Shown here one piece after another: positions 1-7,860 of a stretch of DNA of 56,302 nt. Within the stretch, counting starts at the first letter, position 1. Every line of letters starts with the position of its first letter. The notes under the pieces are model-generated. The model was not told where the DNA came from. It made no database searches and saw only the letters and a program-made list of their open reading frames with translations. This DNA comes from JALZAH01 sp051000755 (lineage in GTDB: Bacteria; Actinomycetota; Acidimicrobiia; Acidimicrobiales; Palsa-688): positions 1 through 56,302 of the forward strand of contig JBPCNZ010000145.1 of assembly GCA_051000755.1 (NCBI GenBank), given 5' to 3'. The translations under genes and the position numbers were made by a program.

Positions 1-75
1 CCCCCCCCCCCCCCCCCCCCCCCCCCTCTCCCTCCCCCCCCCCCCCCTTCCCCGCCCCCCCCCCCCCCCCCCCCC
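1..75. repeat. Poly-C low-complexity run at sequence edge
   Basis: The first 75 bases are almost entirely C, with only a few T and one G. The run joins directly to in-frame coding sequence of an RNA methyltransferase at about position 76, with no spacer. A homopolymer of this length in the middle of a conserved coding frame is not expected in a real gene, so this is most likely a sequencing or assembly artefact at a contig end. Confidence 0.85.
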
Positions 76-410
76 ACGCCAAGGCCGGCAAGACGGCGCT
101 CGGCACCGACCGTTACCTGTCATGGACCGTCTTCGAGCGCAGCCCCGACGCCGCCGACGCGGCCCGGGAGGACGGGTTCGCCGTGGTCGGCCTGGAGCTG
201 GCCGACGGCGCCGTTCCCCTCCATCTCCTTGACGCCGGCCCCGACGTGTGCCTGGCCATCGGCCATGAGGACCACGGGCTGACGACCGCCACCCTCGCCG
301 CCTGCGACGCCGTCGCCTTCCTCCCCCAACTGGGCCGGGTGGGCAGCCTCAACGTGGCCACCGCGGCGGCTATCGGTCTCTACGAGCTTCGCCGCAAGGA
401 GTGGGGGTAG
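75..410 (+). CDS. SpoU/TrmH-family RNA 2'-O-methyltransferase, 3' part
   Basis: This is the C-terminal part of a SpoU-type (SPOUT superfamily) methyltransferase, which would methylate a ribose 2'-OH in tRNA or rRNA using S-adenosylmethionine. The visible frame gives KTALGTDRYLSW, then AIGHEDHGLT, then FLPQLGRVGSLNVATAAAIG. These correspond to the conserved SpoU motifs 2 and 3 that form the trefoil-knot cofactor site (GxExxG and SLNVxxAxxI). The 5' part is missing because the frame runs into the poly-C edge, so the substrate cannot be named. Its TAG stop overlaps the GTG start of the next gene by one base, which suggests translational coupling. Confidence 0.85.
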   Translation, partial: HAKAGKTALGTDRYLSWTVFERSPDAADAAREDGFAVVGLELADGAVPLHLLDAGPDVCLAIGHEDHGLTTATLAACDAVAFLPQLGRVGSLNVATAAAIGLYELRRKEWG

Positions 411-1414
411 TGGAGGCCGTGGCCGCGGCCCGAACCCTGGCCGAGAGGGTGCTCTTCCCCTCGGCCATGGCCATCGAACGCTCCACCGTCGTCCCTCTCG
501 CCTACCTCGACGCCTTGGCCGAGGCCGGCCTGTACGGCCTGTACGGGCCGCCCGACGCCGGCGGCCTCGACGCCGACCAACGCAGCGCGGCCCGGGTCGT
601 CGAGGCCCTGGGCGGGGCCAGCCTGACCACGGCGTTCATCTGGATCCAACACCACAGCACGGTGCGGGCCCTGCGGTCGGCCCGCCCAGCCCTGCGCGAG
701 GCCTGGATGGCCCCCCTGTGCCGGGGCACGATCCGTTCGGGGATCGCCTTCGCCGCCCTCCGCCGCCCCGGGCCACCGGCCATGGTGGCGGAACCCGCGG
801 GCGACGGTTGGCTCCTCACCGGCGACGCCCCCTGGGTCACCGGCTGGGAGCGGATCGGGGTCGTCTACACCGGCGCCCGCCACGGCGACGGGGTGGTCTG
901 GGCCCTCGTTGATGCCACCGAGGCACCGACACTCACCGCCAGCGCCTCCGAGCTGGCGGCCGTCGCCTCCTCATCTACCGTCGCCCTGCACCTCGACGGC
1001 CATCCGGTTGGAGCCGACCGGGTGGTGGCCGTCGAGCCCTTCGCCGACTGGACCGTACGGGATGCCCACGACCCGCGTACCAACGGCTACCTGGCCATCG
1101 GGGTGGCTGCCCGGGCCGCCGACCTAAGCGGTCAAGCGTCACTGACCACGGCCGTCGACCGGGCCCGCGACGCCCTGGACCAGGCTCAGGGTGACGAGGT
1201 GATCACCGCCCGGGCCGAGGCGTCCCTGCTGGCCGTGCGCGCCACGACCGTCCTGGTCGTGGGTGGCGGCGGCCGCTCCGTCGAGCTCGGCCACCACGCC
1301 CAGCGTCTGGCCCGGGAGGCCATGTTCCTCCTGGTCTTCGCCCAGACGGCGTCGATCCGCGACGCTCAGCTGGCCGCCCTCACCGCCGGAGCGGTCCGAC
1401 CCGGAGGTGGCTGA
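410..1414 (+). CDS. Acyl-CoA dehydrogenase-like flavoprotein, short form
   Basis: The protein (334 aa) resembles the acyl-CoA dehydrogenase superfamily. It has a helical N-terminal domain (LAEAGLYGLYGPPDAGG), a middle beta domain (about 100-200, including TGDAPWVTGW) and a helical C-terminal domain ending AQRLAREAMFLLVFAQTASIRDA. It is shorter than the usual 380-400 residues, and I do not see the late catalytic Glu region (a YEGT-like motif) of classical acyl-CoA dehydrogenases. It may therefore act as an oxygenase-type or atypical member. I chose GTG at 410 because AAGGAG ends 8 bases upstream and the codon overlaps the preceding TAG. An in-frame GTG at 401 would sit on that SD. The substrate is unknown. 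The gene converges on priA. Confidence 0.75.
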   Translation: MEAVAAARTLAERVLFPSAMAIERSTVVPLAYLDALAEAGLYGLYGPPDAGGLDADQRSAARVVEALGGASLTTAFIWIQHHSTVRALRSARPALREAWMAPLCRGTIRSGIAFAALRRPGPPAMVAEPAGDGWLLTGDAPWVTGWERIGVVYTGARHGDGVVWALVDATEAPTLTASASELAAVASSSTVALHLDGHPVGADRVVAVEPFADWTVRDAHDPRTNGYLAIGVAARAADLSGQASLTTAVDRARDALDQAQGDEVITARAEASLLAVRATTVLVVGGGGRSVELGHHAQRLAREAMFLLVFAQTASIRDAQLAALTAGAVRPGGG

Positions 1415-1431
1415 CCCCGCCCCCCCCGACC

Positions 1432-1466
1432 GCCGGCGCCCCCTACCGGGCCCGCCCGGCGCCGGC
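1432..1466. terminator. Bidirectional stem-loop between convergent genes
   Basis: A perfect 9-bp inverted repeat (GCCGGCGCC at 1432-1440, GGCGCCGGC at 1458-1466) with a 17-base loop lies between the stop codons of two convergent genes. There is no T-tract, as is common in GC-rich actinobacteria. A terminator role for both strands is inferred from position and structure. Confidence 0.45.
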
Positions 1467-1469
1467 CGA

Positions 1470-3332
1470 TCAGACCCGGAGGGGGTCGACCTCGACCCGC
1501 ACCCGGGCCGCGGGTCGGCCCACGCCGGCGAGAGCGTCGGCCAACACGGCAGGATCGCCGGCCCGGATGAGCCACCGTCCGCCCTCGGGCCCGAGCACGT
1601 CGATCCCGGGAAGGCCGGCCAGGGCGTCCACCATCTCAGGGGCGCCCTCACCGCCGATGGCGGCCAGGGCCGCGAACGGGGGCCAACCCAGCGCAGCACG
1701 CACCTCCCGTTCCCCCGCCGCCGCCCGATCAGGATCGGCGGCGAGAGCGGCGGCGATCACGACGTGATCGGGAACCCGGGTCTGCACGAGGACCCGCCCG
1801 GCCCGCCCGCCGACAATCCGCGAGGCCCGGGCCAGCAACCCGAGCGCCTCCTCACCGGCCCGGAAGCGGGGGGCGAGCAGCTCGCCGTCGAAGTCGAGGA
1901 AGGCCACCGCGTCCAGCCGCCCACCCCGCCAACCTCGGTGCAGGACCGCCTCGGTGCCCACCATCACGTCGGCCTCGCCATCCCCGTCGGGGGGCGCCGG
2001 GGTAGCAGCGGTGACCTCGACCACGGCCCGGCCCGCCAGGCTGGCCAGCTCCTCCCGGGCTCGGCTGACCCCGACCCGTAGCTGGCGCAGGGTGATCGAC
2101 CCGCACGCCGTACACAGCCACGGCCGGGTCCACCGGCACTGAGGGCACACCAGACGCCGCTGGGCCCCCCCGTCAACGTCGCCCCCCTCACCCTCACCCT
2201 GGCCCCGGTCCTCGGCCATGGCCGAGCCGCAGCGGTCGCAGCGGGCCACCGTTCCACACGCCCGGCAGGCGAGAAGGCGGGCCCGGCCCTTCCGGTTCAG
2301 CACGCACGCCACCCGCCCGCCGTCCCGCACCATGCGCACCAGCGCCTCGGAGTACAGGCCCAGTCGGGGGTCATCGGCCCGGCGGTCGACGACCTCGAGG
2401 GGGGCCCAACCGTCCCGTTCGAGGCGCCGGGACGGGACCACCACCTTTGATGCCACTGCCAGCAGGTCGAGGGTCGGGCAGGCGCTGGTGACGATGCACG
2501 CAGCACCCGCCCGGCGGGCCCGCTCGGCGGCGACGGTGGTGGCGTCCCACGTGGGATTCTGCTCCTGGTGGAGACCTTCGTCGTGGCCGTCGATGACGAC
2601 CACCGAGGCCAAACCCGGGCAGGGCGCCCAGGCCGCGGCCCGGGCCCCGACCACCACTGCGGCTCCGGCCCGGGCCTGGGCCCACTGCTCGGGAACCAGG
2701 GCGATGCCTGACCCCGACCCCGCTCCCGGGCCCGGCCCTGACCCGGCCCGCCGCAACCGCCCGGCCAGAACGGTGGCGGCGGCGATGGAGGGCGCCACGA
2801 CCAGGGTCGGGCCGTTCTGGGCCACGGTGGCGACGACGCCGACAGGGTCCACGTTCGGTGGCAGCCGCATCAGGGCCGGTCCTGCGGGTCCACGTTCGGA
2901 CGGGGCGAGGGCGTCGGCGACCATGCCGGCCACGGCCTGGGCCGCGGTGGTGGTCAGCCGGGGCGGCGGGGGCGGCGTCAGGGCCGGCGCCGGGAGGTCC
3001 CGGACAGCCCACAGCGGTGACGCCGTTCGTAGCAGCGCCGACCGGCGGCCGGCCCAGCGCCACGCGGCCCAGGCGGCCAGGTCGACCAGGGCCGGCTCCG
3101 GCCCCCAGCCTCGGCGGTGGGAGACGGGCCGGAGGGTCCTCGCCGGGTCCGGCTCGACGTCGGTGGCGACCACCCAGGCCCCTACCCGGCGGCCGCCCAG
3201 GGCGACGCGGACCATGGTGCCCACGCCGACGCGGCCCACCAGGTCGTCGGGGACCAGGTAGTCGAACTCCTTGTCGAGGGCGGCGACGTCGGTGACGACG
3301 CGCACGGCCGGCCCCGTCGTCACGGCCGTCAC
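1470..3332 (-). CDS. priA: PriA-like primosomal protein N', ATPase-degenerate
   Basis: The product (620 aa) is a PriA family protein, which elsewhere recognises and restarts stalled replication forks. The N-terminal 3'-DNA-binding domain (FDYLVP, about residues 23-28) and the zinc module are present: CRACGTVARCDRCG, followed by CPQC and CTAC, giving four CxxC pairs. The helicase core is eroded. No GxGKT Walker A is visible, and the DEAH box position reads IDGHDE. This matches the known actinobacterial PriA pattern, so it is probably a non-helicase scaffold. The start is GTG with no obvious SD, and other in-frame GTGs are nearby (3323, 3305). It lies 19 bases after metK and closes the leftward mihF-gmk-rpoZ-coaBC-metK-priA run. 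Confidence 0.88.
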   Translation of the reverse strand: MTAVTTGPAVRVVTDVAALDKEFDYLVPDDLVGRVGVGTMVRVALGGRRVGAWVVATDVEPDPARTLRPVSHRRGWGPEPALVDLAAWAAWRWAGRRSALLRTASPLWAVRDLPAPALTPPPPPRLTTTAAQAVAGMVADALAPSERGPAGPALMRLPPNVDPVGVVATVAQNGPTLVVAPSIAAATVLAGRLRRAGSGPGPGAGSGSGIALVPEQWAQARAGAAVVVGARAAAWAPCPGLASVVVIDGHDEGLHQEQNPTWDATTVAAERARRAGAACIVTSACPTLDLLAVASKVVVPSRRLERDGWAPLEVVDRRADDPRLGLYSEALVRMVRDGGRVACVLNRKGRARLLACRACGTVARCDRCGSAMAEDRGQGEGEGGDVDGGAQRRLVCPQCRWTRPWLCTACGSITLRQLRVGVSRAREELASLAGRAVVEVTAATPAPPDGDGEADVMVGTEAVLHRGWRGGRLDAVAFLDFDGELLAPRFRAGEEALGLLARASRIVGGRAGRVLVQTRVPDHVVIAAALAADPDRAAAGEREVRAALGWPPFAALAAIGGEGAPEMVDALAGLPGIDVLGPEGGRWLIRAGDPAVLADALAGVGRPAARVRVEVDPLRV

Positions 3333-3351
3333 GGCCGGACGGGCAAGGCCG

Positions 3352-4545
3352 CTAGAGCCCGACGGCGGAGGAGAAGTCCTTCAGGCGGTCGGTCTGCTCC
3401 CAGGTGAAGTCCGGGTCGGGGCGCCCGAAGTGCCCGTAGGCGGCCGTCTTGCGGTAGATGGGCCGGCGCAGATCGAGGTCCCGGATGATGGCGGCGGGCC
3501 GGAGGTCGAAGACCTCCCGGACCGCGGCGCTGATCCTGTCCGGGTCGACCTGCTCGGTCCCGAACGTGTCGACCATGATCGACACGGGCTGGGCCACGCC
3601 GATGGCGTAGGCGACCTGGATCTCGCAACGGCTGGCGGCACCGGAGGCCACCACGTGCTTGGCCACCCACCGGGCGGCATAGGCGGCGGAACGGTCGACC
3701 TTGGAGGGATCCTTGCCGGAGAAGGCGCCGCCGCCGTGGCGGGCGGTGCCGCCGTAGGTGTCGACGATGATCTTGCGCCCGGTCAGGCCGGCGTCGGCGT
3801 GCGGTCCGCCCTGCTCGAACTTCCCGGTCGGGTTGGCCAGCACCTGGTAGTCGTCGTCGGCGAACCCCTCCGGCACCAGCGGGGAGATCACATGGTCGCG
3901 CAGGTCGGGCTTGAGCAGCGTCTCGAGGTCCACGCCGGGGTCGTGCTGGGTGGAGATGAGCACCGTGCGCAGGCGGGTCGGCCTGCCGTCCTCGTAGTCG
4001 AACGTGACCTGGGTCTTGCCGTCGGGTCGCAGGTAGTTGAGGACGCCGGTCTTGCGGACCTGGGTGAGCCGCTCGGCCAGCCGGTGGGCCAGCCAGATCG
4101 GCATGGGCATGAGGTCGGGCGTCTCGTCGCAGGCGTAGCCGAACATCATCCCCTGGTCGCCGGCCCCCTGCGCGTTGAGCAGGTCCTCCCCGCTGGTGCC
4201 CGAACGTACCTCGAAGGCCGTGTCCACGCCCTGGGCGATGTCGGGCGATTGGGCCCCGATGGAGACGCTGATGCCGCAGGTGCGGGCGTCGAATCCCATC
4301 TCTGAGCTGTTGTAGCCGATCGAGCTGACGACCTCGCGGACGAGGGTCGGCACATCGAGCTTGGCCGTGGTGGTCACCTCACCGGCCACGTGGATCAGGC
4401 CGGTGGTGAGCATCGTCTCGCACGCCACCCTCCCCGCCGGGTCATCGGTCAGGACGGCGTCGAGGACCGAGTCGGAGATCTGGTCCGCCATCTTGTCGGG
4501 ATGACCCTCGGTCACCGATTCGGAGGTGAAGGTCCAGCGGGTCAC
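3352..4545 (-). CDS. metK: S-adenosylmethionine synthetase
   Basis: MetK makes S-adenosylmethionine from methionine and ATP in the cytosol. Family motifs are intact: GHPDK near residue 14-18 (ATP and Mg contact), GAGDQG near 127 (methionine loop signature) and GGGAFSGKD near 270 (P-loop-like signature). At 397 aa it has normal length. The frame opens at GTG 4551, but GAGGAG (4556-4551) overlaps that codon. GTG at 4545 is 5 bases downstream of the SD and gives the usual start MTRWTFTSESV, so I use it. The gene follows coaBC by 37 bases, which is too short for a SAM riboswitch, and none is visible. Confidence 0.97.
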   Translation of the reverse strand: MTRWTFTSESVTEGHPDKMADQISDSVLDAVLTDDPAGRVACETMLTTGLIHVAGEVTTTAKLDVPTLVREVVSSIGYNSSEMGFDARTCGISVSIGAQSPDIAQGVDTAFEVRSGTSGEDLLNAQGAGDQGMMFGYACDETPDLMPMPIWLAHRLAERLTQVRKTGVLNYLRPDGKTQVTFDYEDGRPTRLRTVLISTQHDPGVDLETLLKPDLRDHVISPLVPEGFADDDYQVLANPTGKFEQGGPHADAGLTGRKIIVDTYGGTARHGGGAFSGKDPSKVDRSAAYAARWVAKHVVASGAASRCEIQVAYAIGVAQPVSIMVDTFGTEQVDPDRISAAVREVFDLRPAAIIRDLDLRRPIYRKTAAYGHFGRPDPDFTWEQTDRLKDFSSAVGL

Positions 4546-4582
4546 ATGCACTCCTCGTGGTTGATGGCAATCATGGGGTGGT

Positions 4583-5824
4583 TCAACGCTCTTCCCCGCC
4601 GTCCGACCCCTCGGGGATCGGACGGTGGCGACGATAGGCGACGACGGCGTCGACCACCGAGGCGGCTACCTGCGCCTTGTCGGCCAGGCCCACCTCGTGG
4701 GCCCGGCCGTCGGCGTCGACGATCACGACCGCGTTGGTGTCGTGGGAGAATCCCGCACCGGGGGCGGCCACGTCGTTGGCCACGATCAGGTCGGCCCGTT
4801 TGGAGGCCAACTTGGCGGCGGCCAGGTCGACGAGGGCCTGGAGGCTGGCCAGGTTGCGGCCGGTGGGATCGACGGTCTCGGCCGCGAATCCGACCAGTGT
4901 CTGCCCGGGCCGGCGGCTGGCGCCCAGGCCGGCGAGGATGTCGGTGGTCTGCTCGAGGACGACGTCGGGGATGCCGGCATCCTTCTTCAGCTTCCCGGCG
5001 AACGCCGTCCGGGGCCGGAAGTCAGCGACGGCGGCGGCCATGACGACGATGTCGGCGGAGGGGGCGTGGGCGGAGACCACGGCCTCCATCTGCGCCGCCG
5101 TCTCCACCCGGATGGCCTCGATGCCGGTGGGCACCGGGCGGTCGGTCGTGGTGATCATGAGGACCGTGGCCCCTCGATGAGCCAGTTGCTCGGCCACCGC
5201 GTGGCCCTGCTTGCCCGAGGAACGATTGCCGACGTAGCGCACCGCGTCGATCGGTTCGCGGGTGCCCCCGGCGGTGACCAGGGCCCGGAGACCGGCGAGC
5301 TCGGAACCGGCGGCCAGGATCATGGAGGCGGCCGCGACGATGTCCTCCGGTTCGGCCAGCCGCCCTTGTCCTTCGTCACCCCCGGCCAGGCGCCCGGTCC
5401 CCGGGGCCACCACGTGCACGCCGCGGCGGGCGAGGGTGGCCATGTTGTCGGCGACGGCGGGGTGCTCCCACATCTCGGTGTGCATGGCCGGGCAGACCAC
5501 GACCGGCGCCCGGGTGGCGAGAAGGGTGGCGGTCAGCAGGTCCGACGAGATCCCCGCGGCATAGGCGCCAAGCAGCCGGGCGGTGGCCGGCACGATGAGG
5601 ATGAGGTCCGCCCCTCGGCCGAGACGGGTATGGGGAATGGGCGACGGCCCGTCCCACAACGACGTCTGGGCCCGCTCCGACCCGAGCGCGGAGAAGGTGA
5701 GCTCGCCCACGAAGCGCGTCGCACCCCGGGTCAACACGGGGCTGACGTGGGCGCCGGCGTCGACCAGGCGACGGCAGACCTCAACGGCCTTGTACGCGGC
5801 GATGCCGCCGCAGACCCCGAGCAC
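4583..5824 (-). CDS. coaBC: Bifunctional phosphopantothenoylcysteine decarboxylase / phosphopantothenate-cysteine ligase
   Basis: CoaBC performs two steps of coenzyme A synthesis. CoaB joins cysteine to phosphopantothenate, and CoaC decarboxylates the product using FMN. The CoaC half (about 1-180) has GGIAAYK, the conserved His in PHTRLGRGAD and PAMHTEMW, the actinobacterial version of PxMNxxMW. The substrate flap usually written ACGDEG reads AGGDEG, so its Cys is absent. The CoaB half has VTAGGTREPID, NRSSGKQG and AAVADFRP with KLKK. GTG 5824 is a minimal start. An N-terminus matching relatives (AGRRIVLGVCGG) would need the in-frame CTG at 5842, just after rpoZ. The rpoZ stop is 35 bases upstream, so the two are probably co-transcribed. 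Confidence 0.96.
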   Translation of the reverse strand: MLGVCGGIAAYKAVEVCRRLVDAGAHVSPVLTRGATRFVGELTFSALGSERAQTSLWDGPSPIPHTRLGRGADLILIVPATARLLGAYAAGISSDLLTATLLATRAPVVVCPAMHTEMWEHPAVADNMATLARRGVHVVAPGTGRLAGGDEGQGRLAEPEDIVAAASMILAAGSELAGLRALVTAGGTREPIDAVRYVGNRSSGKQGHAVAEQLAHRGATVLMITTTDRPVPTGIEAIRVETAAQMEAVVSAHAPSADIVVMAAAVADFRPRTAFAGKLKKDAGIPDVVLEQTTDILAGLGASRRPGQTLVGFAAETVDPTGRNLASLQALVDLAAAKLASKRADLIVANDVAAPGAGFSHDTNAVVIVDADGRAHEVGLADKAQVAASVVDAVVAYRRHRPIPEGSDGGEER

Positions 5825-5859
5825 GATCCGTCGCCCGGCCAGGGGCGGCGCAGGCTGGA

Positions 5860-6144
5860 TTATTCGGCTGCCTCGGGCTCCTCGGCGAGCTCTTCGTCGG
5901 TCGGCCGGTGATAGGTGATCTTGGCCGCCGAGATCTCCTCCAGGGAGATCGAGAGGGGCTTGCGCGACACCGACGTGACCTGGGGGGGCACGATCGTGCC
6001 CAGGCCCTCACCCAGCTGGTTGAAGTACGAGTTGATCTGACGGCCGCGCATGGCCGCCAAGGTGACGAGGGTGAACTTGGAGTCCACCCGATCGAGCAGG
6101 CTCTCCAGAGGCGGGTCCATCATCGTGGGGCGGCGTTCGACCAT
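5860..6144 (-). CDS. rpoZ: RNA polymerase omega subunit
   Basis: Omega (94 aa with this start) helps assemble RNA polymerase by folding around the beta' C-terminus. The core DPPLESLLDRVDSKFTLV, AAMRGRQINSY and KPLSISLEEISAAKITY is typical of actinobacterial omega. The C-terminus is acidic (EELAEEPEAAE). The frame is open further upstream to 6192, but ATG 6144 has a purine-rich GAGGAAGAGAG upstream. ATG 6123 or 6120 are alternatives but lack an SD. It sits between gmk and coaBC, the standard actinobacterial order. Confidence 0.93.
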   Translation of the reverse strand: MVERRPTMMDPPLESLLDRVDSKFTLVTLAAMRGRQINSYFNQLGEGLGTIVPPQVTSVSRKPLSISLEEISAAKITYHRPTDEELAEEPEAAE

Positions 6145-6188
6145 TCGGGGGGATCTCTCTTCCTCAGTGCCGTACGGGCAGGTTCCGC

Positions 6189-6743
6189 TCAAGCGGAACG
6201 GTGTCGTTGCACTATACCGGCCAACTCGGCCGCGGCCCGGTCCACCTCGTCGTTGACCACCACGTGGTCGGCCAGCCTCCGGCCGTCCCGCTCCTCGTCG
6301 ATGCCCAGTTGGACTCGGGCCTCCACGCTGGCCGGAGCGTCGCCTCTGGCCTCCAGCCGGGCCCGTTGCGCCTCCACGGTGGGGGCGACGATCAGGATGA
6401 TCACCGCCTCGGGGTAACGATCACAGATCTGGCGGGCCCCGTCGAGCTCGATCTCCAGCAGAACGTCGCGCCCCGGCGGCGGGTCCGGTGTCGGGGTCCC
6501 GTAGAGGCGGCCGTTGCCGGGGAAGGTTGTCCACTCGAGGAACCCGCCGGCGTCGACACGGGCCATGAACGCCTCCCGCTCGACGAACACGTAGTCGTCT
6601 GCACCCTCCCCGGCGCGGCGGGGTCGCGTGGTCCACGAGCGGGACAGCCACAGTCGCTTGTCCGTGTCCACCAGCCGCTGCACCACGGTCCCCTTGCCCA
6701 CCCCGCCGGGCCCGGACACGACGAAGATCAGGTGGTCAGGCAA
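6189..6743 (-). CDS. gmk: Guanylate kinase
   Basis: Gmk phosphorylates GMP to GDP with ATP. The Walker A motif GPGGVGKGT lies at residues 11-19. GMP-binding residues follow in SRSWTTRPRR, the DYVFV element and the LEIELDGARQI region. The length of 184 aa is normal. The start codon is TTG (6743-6741) with no clear SD. CTG at 6776 is the only nearby alternative. It starts 29 bases after mihF and ends 44 bases before rpoZ, so the three are likely one transcript. Confidence 0.95.
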   Translation of the reverse strand: MPDHLIFVVSGPGGVGKGTVVQRLVDTDKRLWLSRSWTTRPRRAGEGADDYVFVEREAFMARVDAGGFLEWTTFPGNGRLYGTPTPDPPPGRDVLLEIELDGARQICDRYPEAVIILIVAPTVEAQRARLEARGDAPASVEARVQLGIDEERDGRRLADHVVVNDEVDRAAAELAGIVQRHRSA

Positions 6744-6772
6744 CGGCGGGCGTTTGACCTGCGGCCGGAGAC

Positions 6773-7087
6773 TCAGGCCAGCTTCTCGAACAGCTTCTTG
6801 CGCTGCTGGTCGCCCAGGCCCTGCACCCGACGGCTCTCGGAGATCCCGACGTCCTCCATGAGCCGGCGGGCCTTGACCTTACCGAGACCGGGAAGGGACT
6901 CCAACACGGACAAGACCTTCATCTTGCCGACGATCTCGTCGGTGTCGCCCTGCTCGAGCAACTCGGCGAGGGTCAACGATCCCATCTTGAGCTTCTCTTT
7001 CAACTCTGCTCGCACCCGGCGGGCAACGGCGGCCTTCTCCAGTGCGGCTTGTCGCTGATCCGGGGTCAAGGCTGGGGGCAACGGCAT
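6773..7087 (-). CDS. mihF: Actinobacterial integration host factor
   Basis: This 104-aa protein matches mIHF/sIHF, a nucleoid-associated DNA-bending protein found in Actinobacteria and unrelated in sequence to the alpha/beta IHF of Proteobacteria. A helical N-terminal part (MPLPPALTPDQRQAALEKAA) leads into a helix-two-turn-helix region with LPGLGKVKARRLMEDVGI. The frame is open well upstream to 7384, but that part overlaps pyrF and is a shadow. ATG 7087 gives the family's usual N-terminus, and it sits 8 bases downstream of a TAGGGT promoter element, which supports near-leaderless expression. Its presence is one of the main clues to the phylum. Confidence 0.95.
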   Translation of the reverse strand: MPLPPALTPDQRQAALEKAAVARRVRAELKEKLKMGSLTLAELLEQGDTDEIVGKMKVLSVLESLPGLGKVKARRLMEDVGISESRRVQGLGDQQRKKLFEKLA

Positions 7088-7101
7088 GAGCAGGGACCCT
7101 A
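7088..7101 (-). promoter_or_regulatory. Promoter -10 (TAGGGT) for mihF operon, near-leaderless
   Basis: TAGGGT at 7101-7096 fits the actinobacterial TANNNT -10 consensus and lies 8 bases before the mihF ATG. No Shine-Dalgarno sequence is present in between. The predicted transcript would start within about two bases of the start codon. It lies directly downstream of a hairpin that closes the pyr operon. Confidence 0.55.
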
Positions 7102-7117
7102 GCGCGAGGCGACCCGA

Positions 7118-7154
7118 GCGGGGGCCGCCGGAACAGGCCGGCCGGCTCCCCCGC
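7118..7154 (-). terminator. Stem-loop terminator after pyrF
   Basis: Four bases after the pyrF stop is a strong hairpin. GCGGGGG (7118-7124) pairs with CCCCCGC (7148-7154), and an inner stem GCCGG/CCGGC (7127-7131 with 7142-7146) encloses a 10-base loop. There is no U-tract. Position and strength suggest it ends the pyr operon before the mihF promoter. Confidence 0.6.
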
Positions 7155-7158
7155 CGAC

Positions 7159-7860
7159 CTAGGAGAGGGAGCCGACGAGTTGCTGTGCCGCGCCCTGCCG
7201 GTCGGCTGCCGCGGTCACCGCCCGACCGATGACGAGCAGGTCGGCGCCGGCAGCCAGCGCCGCCTCCGGGGTGGCGCTGCGGGCTTGATCGTTGAGAGCG
7301 GTCCCCCCCGGGCGGATACCGGGAACCACCGCCAACAGCTGGGGGGCGATGCTCTTGGCCTCGGCCACGTCGCCCGCGGCACACACGACGCCGGCGCAGC
7401 CGCTGGCGGCCGCCGCCCGCACACGGTTGCCCAGGATGTGGGCCGGCGCGCCGGCGTCGCTCGTGAGCACGGTGACGGCCAGAGCCCGGGGCGCTTCCAT
7501 GCCGGCCCTCTCCGCACCGTCGGCCAGGCCGTCCACGCCGGCCCGCAGCATCGCTTCGCCGGTGAAGGCGTGCAGGGTCAGGTAGGACACCCCGAGCGCC
7601 CCGAGGACGCGGGCGGTGCGCTCCACGGTGGTGGGGATGTCAGCCAACTTCAGGTCGAGGAACACCGCGAAGCCGTTGTCGATCATCTCGCTCACGATGC
7701 TCGGCCCGGCCGCGGTGAACAGCTCCAGGCCGACCTTGACCACATCGAAGTACGGGCGCAGTTCGCGGGCCAGGCGGTTGGCGGCCACGGCGTCGTCGAC
7801 GTCGAGGGCGAGGGCCAGGCGCGACGTGACCTCGGGGCGGACCCCTTCAGCGGTCGTCAT
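7159..7860 (-). CDS. pyrF: Orotidine 5'-phosphate decarboxylase (type 1)
   Basis: PyrF decarboxylates OMP to UMP, the last step of de novo pyrimidine synthesis. The catalytic element FLDLKLADIPTT matches DxKxxDIPxT, the substrate loop VPGIRP is present, and ADLLVIGRAVT matches the phosphate-binding end. At 233 aa it is the short type 1 enzyme rather than the longer form found in mycobacteria. Its ATG overlaps the end of pyrD by 14 bases. It is the last gene of the pyr operon, and a strong hairpin follows. Confidence 0.96.
   Translation of the reverse strand: MTTAEGVRPEVTSRLALALDVDDAVAANRLARELRPYFDVVKVGLELFTAAGPSIVSEMIDNGFAVFLDLKLADIPTTVERTARVLGALGVSYLTLHAFTGEAMLRAGVDGLADGAERAGMEAPRALAVTVLTSDAGAPAHILGNRVRAAAASGCAGVVCAAGDVAEAKSIAPQLLAVVPGIRPGGTALNDQARSATPEAALAAGADLLVIGRAVTAAADRQGAAQQLVGSLS

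Noticed and set aside
2218..3261. A 347-residue plus-strand frame opposite priA
   Set aside because: Arg/Pro/Ala-rich shadow with no motifs; the minus strand has the PriA zinc motif and conserved domain order.
4546..4582. SAM riboswitch upstream of metK
   Set aside because: Only 37 bases separate coaBC from metK, too short for any known SAM riboswitch, and no conserved core is visible.
6773..7384. A 203-residue version of MihF
   Set aside because: The first half overlaps pyrF and lacks motifs. ATG 7087 gives the family length and has its own promoter.
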